Shown here: positions 57,888 to 64,000 of the stretch, one piece after another
How the letters are laid out: every line of letters begins with the position of its first letter
Position numbering within the stretch: position 1 is the stretch's first letter
Assembly: GCA_963831005.1 (NCBI GenBank)
Contig: CAWHOW010000031.1
Location: 25,671 to 89,670, forward strand
DNA: 64,000 nt
From: CAWHOW01 sp963831005
Lineage (GTDB): Bacteria; Bacteroidota; Bacteroidia; Bacteroidales; CG2-30-32-10
Reading direction: 5' to 3'
Translations under genes and position numbers: made by a program
The notes under the pieces: model-generated
Told to the model about the DNA's origin: nothing
The model's input: the letters and a program-made list of their open reading frames with translations, nothing else
Databases searched by the model: none

Positions 57888-58215
57888 TGTACGCATAATG
57901 TTGAAATCTTCACTTTTCGTTCCGACACCTGAACTTTTCGGGTTAGAGAGTTCACTCTTCGAGTTAGAGAGTGCACTCTCTGTGTTAGAATGTGTACATT
58001 TCGAGGTAGAATGTTCACTTTTGAAGCCAGAAAGTTTACTCTATAAGTCAAAAAGCTCACTCCATGTGCTATGGAGCATACTCTTTGTGTTAGAGAGCAT
58101 ACTCTTCGAGTTAGAAAGTGTATTCCCCGTGTTAAAAAGCTCACTCTTCGAGTCGAAAAGTTCACTCTCCATGTTAGAAAGTGCACCTATTTGGTTAGAA
58201 TGTTCACTTTCTAAA
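57888..58215. repeat. 21-bp minisatellite between msrAB and cinA
   Basis: At least fourteen consecutive degenerate units of exactly 21 bp (unit starts at 57909 + 21n), plus a weaker unit before and a part after. Consensus TTCACTCTTCGAGTTAGAAAG; each unit has CTCT...AGAG arms. It ends at the last codons of cinA (stop 58216-58218). Both strands stay open for about 100 codons because 21 is divisible by three and no stop fits the unit; that is not evidence of a protein. Confidence 0.88.
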
Positions 58216-59454
58216 CTATTTCAATAGTATTTTCCTCAGCATATTTAAGGCAGTAACCGTTGCTCTTTCAATATTAACCTGGCGGTTGTTTCCAAACTGG
58301 AACTTCTGAGAGATAGTTTCTTCTAGAGAAGCCACGGCTATCCATACCAGTCCAACAGGCTTTTCATTAGTTCCTCCATCTGGTCCGGCTATGCCTGAAA
58401 CAGCAATAGCATAATCAACATTAAATTTCACCCTTATATTCTCAGCCATCTCTTTCACTGTTTCCTCGCTCACAGCCCCATGTTTCAATAGAGTTTCTTT
58501 GTTTATGCCAAGAATATTTTCTTTTATCTCGTTGGAATATGCAATTACTGAACCTTTATAATATAAGGAACTTCCGGGGACTTTAGTAATGCAATGAGCC
58601 AAATATCCCCCCGTGCAACTTTCGGCAGTAGCTAGTGTCTTTCCTTTTGCAGTCAGCAGTCTACCAATTATCTGTTCAAAGGTTTCGGTGTCGTAGCCGT
58701 AAATATTATCAGGAATAATGCTTTGCAACTTCACTACTTCCTTTTCAATTTCTTTTTTAAGCTTATCCTTGTTATTCCCTCTTGCTGTCAGTCGCAACCT
58801 CACCAATCCCGGTGAAGGAAGGTAGGCAAGTTTAATGTGAACCGGCAACTTATTTTCCCAATCTGCAATCATATCTGCAAGGAAGGACTCCCCTATCCCC
58901 TGTGTCAGTATGGTTTTGTGAACGATAGTTTCGTCAGTCATTCTTGTTTCTATCATGGGAATAATGGAATCCATCATCATGGCTTTCATTTCATAAGGAA
59001 CACCGGGAGTAGCCACAACTACTTTCGCATTGTTTTCAAACCAAAGACCTGGAGCCGTACCGTTTGGATTCCTGATGACAATGCAATTCTCAGGTACTTC
59101 GGCTTGCTTCCTGTTTGTTTCGGTAACGGGAACTCCCCTTTGTTTAAAGAAACCTGCTATATCATTAAATGTGTTCTCGTCAAATATCAGCCGTGTATTA
59201 TAATATTTGCAAAGAGTTTCTTTGGTCAGATCATCATTGGTAGGACCAAGCCCACCGGTAATCAAAATAACATCCGCTATCTTTTCTGCATCTTTCAATG
59301 CAGTAATGATTTCCTCTTCTTTATCAGAGATAACAACAATGCGCAACACATCAACACCTATCGTATTCAGTTGCTCCGCCATCCAGGATGCATTGAAGTT
59401 TGTAACCTGCCCTATCAGCAGTTCATCGCCTATGTTAATAATAATTGCTTTCAT
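58216..59454 (-). CDS. cinA: CinA-family nicotinamide-nucleotide amidohydrolase / MoaB-like protein
   Basis: 412 residues. The N-terminal MoaB/MogA-like domain (1-170) has NIGDELLIGQ, LITGGLGPTNDDLT and ATPGVPYEMK. The C-terminal PncC domain (about 250-405) has TAESCTGGYLAH, GSVIAYSNE, SGIAGPDGGT and PVGLVWIA. PncC deamidates nicotinamide mononucleotide to recycle NAD; the N-terminal domain can act on ADP-ribose derivatives. It lies 3 bp from the next upstream gene, so they are one transcription unit; downstream is the minisatellite. Confidence 0.92.
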   Translation of the reverse strand: MKAIIINIGDELLIGQVTNFNASWMAEQLNTIGVDVLRIVVISDKEEEIITALKDAEKIADVILITGGLGPTNDDLTKETLCKYYNTRLIFDENTFNDIAGFFKQRGVPVTETNRKQAEVPENCIVIRNPNGTAPGLWFENNAKVVVATPGVPYEMKAMMMDSIIPMIETRMTDETIVHKTILTQGIGESFLADMIADWENKLPVHIKLAYLPSPGLVRLRLTARGNNKDKLKKEIEKEVVKLQSIIPDNIYGYDTETFEQIIGRLLTAKGKTLATAESCTGGYLAHCITKVPGSSLYYKGSVIAYSNEIKENILGINKETLLKHGAVSEETVKEMAENIRVKFNVDYAIAVSGIAGPDGGTNEKPVGLVWIAVASLEETISQKFQFGNNRQVNIERATVTALNMLRKILLK

Positions 59455-59457
59455 AAT

Positions 59458-60228
59458 CTATTTCGATGATATCTTTTTAAAATAATCCAATGTAAATGTT
59501 TTATCAATCTTGTGGTAAAAGTTTACAACAAGTTCAAGTTTCATGCTAAGGCGATTATTCTTTGGAACTATCCTCCAGAAGTTCGGCTTTGCCATGAACA
59601 TATTTTTTGCAAACGAATTCATGTCATTTTCCAATGTCGACATTCCATATTCATCTAAAAAGCCTTTTTCATTTAATATATCATTAAACTCTTCTGAATC
59701 ATTACCCGATTTAAGAGCCTCATATCCGTTAACACAGCTATACTTAAAATCATGCTCATTGATACCTGCCCATTTTATTTTGTTAAAAGCATCGGGATAA
59801 TTGGCAAGCAAAACTGAAGAAAATTCTTCGTGAAAAATACGTTCAATAAAATCATTTGTATAGCCGGTTCCAATCCCATTATTTGCAATATAAACTATAT
59901 TCTTTGTATTAGTGCCCCCATAAATAACCCCATAGAACTCCAGTGATTTCATTACATATATTTTGTCCAGGTTTTTCTTGATCACATCTACAGGGTATTT
60001 GGAAAGTGCTTTTTTTACTATTTCTGTTGAACGGATTATTTCAGATGAATCAAGTGAAACCGCTTTGCCTTTTATATCTCCGGAATACCATGTGTATGGG
60101 AACATCCCGTCTTCCGCTGTAAAGATAATTTCAACGCCTGATCTGGCATCAATAATCTTCTCCGCCTTCACATCCGAAATCATGCTAAACAACATAAAAA
60201 GGATTGAACACAATAAAATATTTCTCAT
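59458..60228 (-). CDS. Secreted hypothetical protein with HExxS motif
   Basis: 256 residues: signal peptide 1-22 (ending DVKA), then an alpha/beta protein. HEEFSSVL at 133-140 resembles a gluzincin helix but with Ser in place of the second His, so a working metallopeptidase is doubtful. Other landmarks are YVMKSLEFYGVIYGGTN and GINEHDFKYSCVNGYEAL. The region resembles the putative zinc-dependent peptidases that follow DUF4157-like proteins, but I cannot name a family. It lies immediately upstream of cinA. Confidence 0.65.
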   Translation of the reverse strand: MRNILLCSILFMLFSMISDVKAEKIIDARSGVEIIFTAEDGMFPYTWYSGDIKGKAVSLDSSEIIRSTEIVKKALSKYPVDVIKKNLDKIYVMKSLEFYGVIYGGTNTKNIVYIANNGIGTGYTNDFIERIFHEEFSSVLLANYPDAFNKIKWAGINEHDFKYSCVNGYEALKSGNDSEEFNDILNEKGFLDEYGMSTLENDMNSFAKNMFMAKPNFWRIVPKNNRLSMKLELVVNFYHKIDKTFTLDYFKKISSK

Positions 60229-60382
60229 ATTTAAAGATCATTTTCCGTTGTAAAATTAGTTGTTTTATCTCGCCTGTCTTATTAATGTTAAAATTTCTTA
60301 AACATTTCCCTTGCTTTCATTAAAAAGGATTATTTTCGCACCTCATTTATATACAGGCACACTCCAAAAAATACAACACTGG

Positions 60383-61114
60383 ATGTTTACACTTTTTAAG
60401 CGGGAAATAAAGAATTTTTTAAGTTCGCTTATCGGATACATCGTCATCACTGTCTTCCTGCTCATCAATGGGTTGTTCCTTTGGGTATTCCAGATGGATT
60501 ACAACATCCTTGAAAACGGATACTCCAATATTGACGGCCTTTTCATGCTGGCACCACTGGTTTTCTTATTTCTTATTCCGGCTATCACTATGCGCTCGTT
60601 CGCAGAAGAAAAACGCAGCGGTACTATAGAAATGCTGATGACAAAACCACTGACCGATTTGCAGATAGTACTTGCAAAATACTTTGCAGGAGTGGTTCTT
60701 GTTGTATTCTCATTATTGCCGACTCTCATTTATTATATTACTGTTTACCGTTTGGGAAGCATTCCTGGTAACCTTGATGTGGGTGGCACATGGGGTTCTT
60801 ATATCGGGTTGCTTTTCCTCGGCTCAGCATTTGTTGCCATAGGTTTATTTGCATCTACGCTTACAGACAACCAGATCATTTCTTTTATTATCTCAATTGT
60901 CCTTTGCGGATTTGTTTATATTGGTTTCGAGCTTGTTTACACATTTGCGATATTCGGTAAATTTTCTTTATTCATACAATCACTGGGAATAAGCGCTCAT
61001 TATGCATCTATCAGTCGTGGTGTAATTGATTCCAGGGATATTATTTATTTCCTCAGCATTATTACCATTTTCATTCTATTAAGTAAAATCTCATTGCAAA
61101 GCAGAAAATGGTAA
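60383..61114 (+). CDS. gldF: GldF gliding-motility ABC transporter permease
   Basis: 243 residues from MFTLFKREIKNFLSSLIGYI at 60383; an in-frame start 72 bp earlier gives an implausible leader. Six transmembrane helices are predicted, with the typical AEEKRSGTIEMLMTKPLTDLQIVLAKYFAG loop of ABC-2 permeases. GldF, GldG and an ATPase (GldA, not in the window) form a transporter needed for Flavobacterium gliding, though many non-gliding Bacteroidota also carry it. It overlaps gldG by 7 bp. Confidence 0.9.
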   Translation: MFTLFKREIKNFLSSLIGYIVITVFLLINGLFLWVFQMDYNILENGYSNIDGLFMLAPLVFLFLIPAITMRSFAEEKRSGTIEMLMTKPLTDLQIVLAKYFAGVVLVVFSLLPTLIYYITVYRLGSIPGNLDVGGTWGSYIGLLFLGSAFVAIGLFASTLTDNQIISFIISIVLCGFVYIGFELVYTFAIFGKFSLFIQSLGISAHYASISRGVIDSRDIIYFLSIITIFILLSKISLQSRKW

Positions 61115-62847
61115 AAAATAAAGACATATCAGAAACCAATGCTGTTGCCTCTTATAAAAAGAAAGGCATCAAGCGGCAGAATATTATGCAGCTTGTATTC
61201 AGCCTTATCATCATAATTTCAATCAACATTATAGGTTCATACATATTCAAGCGAATTGACCTTACTTCCGAGAAAAGATATACCTTGTCCAATGCCACCA
61301 AGAAACTATTGAAAAACCTTGATGATATTGTCTATTTCAAAGTGTACCTTGACGGTGATTTCCCTGCCGGTTTCAGGCAGCTGAGAAACGAAACCAAAGA
61401 AATGCTTAACCAGTTCAGAGCTTATTCGGATAATATACAGTATGAATTTATCAATCCTTCTGCCAGTTCTGATAAAAAGCAAACACGGGATCTTTACAAG
61501 CAGCTTGTAAGCAAGGGACTTCAGCCTACAAATCTGCAGACAAATAAAAATGAAGGCTCAAGCCAGCAGATCATATTTCCCGGCGCTATTGTTACTTACA
61601 AGGAAAGGGAATTGCCACTTCAACTGCTAAACACGCGTTACGATATCAAGCCGGAAGTGGTGCTCAACAGTTCTGTGGAAGGTTTGGAATACAACATTGC
61701 CAGCGCTATCAAGAAGCTTTCTGTAATGAACAAGCCTAAATTAGCGTTCATAGAAGGTCATGGTGAACTCGACAAATATGAAACAGGCGATATTTCAACT
61801 TCCCTTTCCGAATACTTCAATGTTCAGCGGGTAAGAATAAATGATCAGGTCAATGCACTTAAGGATTTCAAAGTTATCATCATCGCGAAGCCTGATTCTA
61901 TTTTTGATGAGAAGGATAAATTTATTATCGACCAGTTCATCATGAAGGGGGGAAAGGTACTTTGGCTTGTTGACCCAGTTTTTGCAAGCATGGACAGCTT
62001 ACGCACTTCCGATCAGACAATTGGTATTGCTCAAAGGCTGGGACTGGAAGACCAACTCTTTAAATACGGCGCACGCATTAATTACGACCTGATACAGGAT
62101 ATCATGGCGCTGCAAATACCCGTAAAGACAGGTAATATTGGCACACAACCACAAATGAAGTTTTTCCCATGGTATTTCTTCCCTCTTGCCATGCCTGCAA
62201 TTAATCATCCAATCGTTAACAACCTGAATGCTGTTAAGTTTGAATTTGTAAGCAGCATTGATACAGTGGGGGCTAAATCTATCAGCAAAACCATTTTACT
62301 TACTACTTCGAAATATTCGCGTACACTAGCCACTCCTGTAACTATATCACTTGATATAATGCAGAAAGAACCTGATGAACGGCTGTACGATAAATCATAT
62401 ATCCCCATTGCTGTTTTGCTTGAAGGCACTTTCCCTTCGCTGTATAAGGACAGAATTAGCGATACTATTGCTAAGGATAAAAGTATAGATTTTCGCGAAA
62501 GCAGCGTTCCCAACCGCATGATAGTGATTTCGGACGGCGATGTGATCCGCAACCAGGTGCAGGAATCTAACGGCATTAAATATCCGCTACCTCTTGGCTA
62601 CAACAAATATACAAGGGAATCTTTCGGTAACAGGGATTTCATCCTTAACTGTGTTGATTACCTCTGCGATGAATCGGGGCTTATACAGGTCAGGTCAAGG
62701 GAACTTAAACTTCGCCTGCTTGACAAGACAATTATTGACAAAGATAAATTAATGATACAGCTTATAAATACGGGGCTTCCCATTTTGCTTGTCATTTGTT
62801 TCGGTATCATTCAGGGAATTATCAGGAAAAGAAAATATGCAAGGTAG
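61108..62847 (+). CDS. gldG: GldG gliding-motility ABC transporter substrate-binding-like subunit
   Basis: 579 residues. An N-terminal membrane helix (about 27-48), a large extracytoplasmic domain (about 50-545; ROTEIN motifs such as KPKLAFIEGHGELDKYETGDIS and GGKVLWLVDPVFASMDSLR) and a C-terminal helix (about 555-575, LMIQLINTGLPILLVICFG). The layout is that of the GldG/ABC-type uncharacterised transport (PF09822) family. It overlaps gldF and has 38 bp to the DUF4340 gene. Confidence 0.92.
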   Translation: MVKNKDISETNAVASYKKKGIKRQNIMQLVFSLIIIISINIIGSYIFKRIDLTSEKRYTLSNATKKLLKNLDDIVYFKVYLDGDFPAGFRQLRNETKEMLNQFRAYSDNIQYEFINPSASSDKKQTRDLYKQLVSKGLQPTNLQTNKNEGSSQQIIFPGAIVTYKERELPLQLLNTRYDIKPEVVLNSSVEGLEYNIASAIKKLSVMNKPKLAFIEGHGELDKYETGDISTSLSEYFNVQRVRINDQVNALKDFKVIIIAKPDSIFDEKDKFIIDQFIMKGGKVLWLVDPVFASMDSLRTSDQTIGIAQRLGLEDQLFKYGARINYDLIQDIMALQIPVKTGNIGTQPQMKFFPWYFFPLAMPAINHPIVNNLNAVKFEFVSSIDTVGAKSISKTILLTTSKYSRTLATPVTISLDIMQKEPDERLYDKSYIPIAVLLEGTFPSLYKDRISDTIAKDKSIDFRESSVPNRMIVISDGDVIRNQVQESNGIKYPLPLGYNKYTRESFGNRDFILNCVDYLCDESGLIQVRSRELKLRLLDKTIIDKDKLMIQLINTGLPILLVICFGIIQGIIRKRKYAR

Positions 62848-62884
62848 TTCGCTGTTTATGTAAACTTCCTTATTTTATACAATC

Positions 62885-63952
62885 ATGAAAAAAAACAAAC
62901 TCACATTTATAATTACTATCGTTCTGCTGGCTGTTGCACTGTTTTTAATTTATACCGCCACAAAAAGTACTATTCCCAGGGGGCCCAGAGATTTTGCTGT
63001 TGAAGATACTACCATTCTTACTAAAATCTTCCTCACTGATAAAAATAATAAAAGCGTGCTTCTTGAAAAGCAGGGACAAGGTACATGGACTGTTAACCAT
63101 AAATTCCCGGCAAGCAACGAGCTTGTGAACATCTTTGTCAAAACGTTATATCGTATTGAAGTGAAATCGCCTGTTGCCAAGGCTGCAAAGAACAATGTGA
63201 TTAAAAGGCTGTCGTCTTTAGCCGTAAAAGTGGAGATATACCAGACTGTTTACAGGATAGATATATGGGGATTAAAGCTCTTCCCGCACGAAAAGATCAC
63301 CAAAACGTATTATGTAGGCGATAACACCCAGGATATGCTAGGCACTTATATGATCATGGATGGTTACAACGATCCATTTATTATATATATACCCGGTTTC
63401 AACGGTTTCCTTTCAACACGATACAGCACTGTGGAAAACGACTGGCGCGACCATTCGATTTTTTCAATAGAACTGCCTAATATCAAATCGCTGAAAATAG
63501 AATTCCCATCCAGTCCTGACAATTCCTATATAGCTGAGAATATTGGCAAGGTGAATTTCAAGCTTACAGCTCTAAAATCTAACACAGTGATACCCGATTA
63601 CGATACCATTAAAATGCTTGACTGCCTTTCGGCTTTCCGGGATATAAAATTTGAGCTGCTTATAAACGATTCCAAAGTGCATAACAGGGATTCGGTTACC
63701 CACTCCACTCCCTTCCATATAATTACCCTTACCGATATGGCAGGAAACACTACCGTAGTGAAAACCTTCCATAAGCCACCTGCACCGGGAGAGTTTGAAG
63801 ATATTGAAGATAAACATTCCAAATACGACCGCGACAGGCTTTATGCCTTGATTAACAAAGGCAGGGATTTTGTACTGATACAGTTTTATGTTTTCGACCG
63901 TATACTGCACCCCCTGCAATATTTCCTGAAACCCCACTCTGTTCATAAATAG
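62885..63952 (+). CDS. DUF4340 domain-containing protein
   Basis: 355 residues with an N-terminal signal anchor (about 6-26, LTFIITIVLLAVALFLIYTA), then a DUF4340 domain (WTVNHKFPASNELVNIFVKTLYRIEVKSPVAK, AKNNVIKRLSSLAVKVEIY, TYYVGDNTQDMLGTYMIMDG). DUF4340 proteins are periplasmic and frequently encoded after GldG-type ABC components, in keeping with a role in the same complex. The gene ends 48 bp before the window edge; the last bases have no feature. Confidence 0.85.
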   Translation: MKKNKLTFIITIVLLAVALFLIYTATKSTIPRGPRDFAVEDTTILTKIFLTDKNNKSVLLEKQGQGTWTVNHKFPASNELVNIFVKTLYRIEVKSPVAKAAKNNVIKRLSSLAVKVEIYQTVYRIDIWGLKLFPHEKITKTYYVGDNTQDMLGTYMIMDGYNDPFIIYIPGFNGFLSTRYSTVENDWRDHSIFSIELPNIKSLKIEFPSSPDNSYIAENIGKVNFKLTALKSNTVIPDYDTIKMLDCLSAFRDIKFELLINDSKVHNRDSVTHSTPFHIITLTDMAGNTTVVKTFHKPPAPGEFEDIEDKHSKYDRDRLYALINKGRDFVLIQFYVFDRILHPLQYFLKPHSVHK

Positions 63953-64000
63953 TCCGGCTTTTTTAATTCGATTGTTCAAATGTTCGTTTGTTCGATTGTT

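Noticed and set aside
57888..58215. Possible CRISPR array
   Set aside because: The units are contiguous with no unique spacers, the period is only 21 bp, and there are no cas genes.
57859..58227. Open frames of over 100 codons on both strands encoding 7-residue repeats
   Set aside because: They result from the 21-bp minisatellite, whose unit has no stop in several frames. There is no ribosome site, start context or recognisable domain.
1..64000. tRNA or rRNA genes, especially at the inverted-repeat edges as integration sites
   Set aside because: I looked for conserved tRNA arms (GGTTCGAATC-like) and rRNA segments in the gene-free gaps and saw none.

Overview
The window looks like a Bacteroidota chromosome segment. 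It is AT-rich, with promoters built on the phylum's TAnnTTTG -7 box. It carries type IX secretion (T9SS) cargo with both type A and type B sorting tails, a PorP/SprF protein, gliding genes gldF and gldG, and many small envelope and stress proteins typical of the phylum. No rRNA, tRNA or CRISPR array was seen.

Layout. (1) 1-1428 and 54569-55996 are inverted copies of one mobile segment. Each carries an identical 321-codon MobV-type relaxase preceded by a 20-bp-arm hairpin. The left copy abuts a 5'-truncated YhcG/DUF1016 nuclease gene. (2) Between them lie about 53 kb in which essentially every gene from 1995 to 53504 is on the minus strand. In transcription order (high to low coordinates) these are: a decayed two-component cassette (49.7-53.0 kb); an intact counterpart with hybrid kinase, HPt and four output-less receivers (44.4-49.6 kb); an AraC-type regulator, a cold-shock protein and small envelope proteins (41.7-44.2 kb); a GT4/GH130 pair (38-41.7 kb); an energy-stress and fermentation block with USP, pyruvate-decarboxylase-like enzyme, Zn-alcohol dehydrogenase, class I aldolase, HAD phosphatase, PPK2 and a P3-type proton ATPase (25-38 kb); cbpA/cbpM, marC, GNAT and a PSD-like enzyme (21-25 kb); three DUF3494 (ice-binding-like) proteins with T9SS machinery (9.8-20.3 kb); and OmpA, TPR, CsbD, YtxH, holin-like and DUF5670 stress or envelope proteins with an AI-2E-type permease (2-9.6 kb). 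(3) 53.6-54.5 kb holds an internally deleted IS200/IS605 element. (4) Right of the inverted repeat are a ferredoxin-like protein, secreted MsrBA, a 21-bp minisatellite, cinA, a secreted hypothetical, and gldF-gldG-DUF4340.

The most striking signal is a repeated promoter architecture. Seventeen sites inside the 53-kb block share two TTACAYNATT-like direct repeats exactly 21 bp apart, placed 29-30 bp from a CAAAnnTA (-7) element. They precede genes for CsbD-like proteins, OmpA, DUF6600, DUF3494 proteins, SHOCT, DUF5670, CSP, an outer-membrane barrel, the hybrid kinase and an AraC-type regulator. This suggests one envelope or stress regulon with its likely regulators encoded in the same block. 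One copy drives no visible gene and runs straight into a terminator, so it is a candidate small RNA.

Several genes carry single-base frameshifts (decarboxylase, a YflT-like protein, the kinases, a receiver, an AraC regulator). Most are in second copies of genes that are intact elsewhere in the window. This fits decay of duplicates, but assembly error cannot be excluded from sequence alone.
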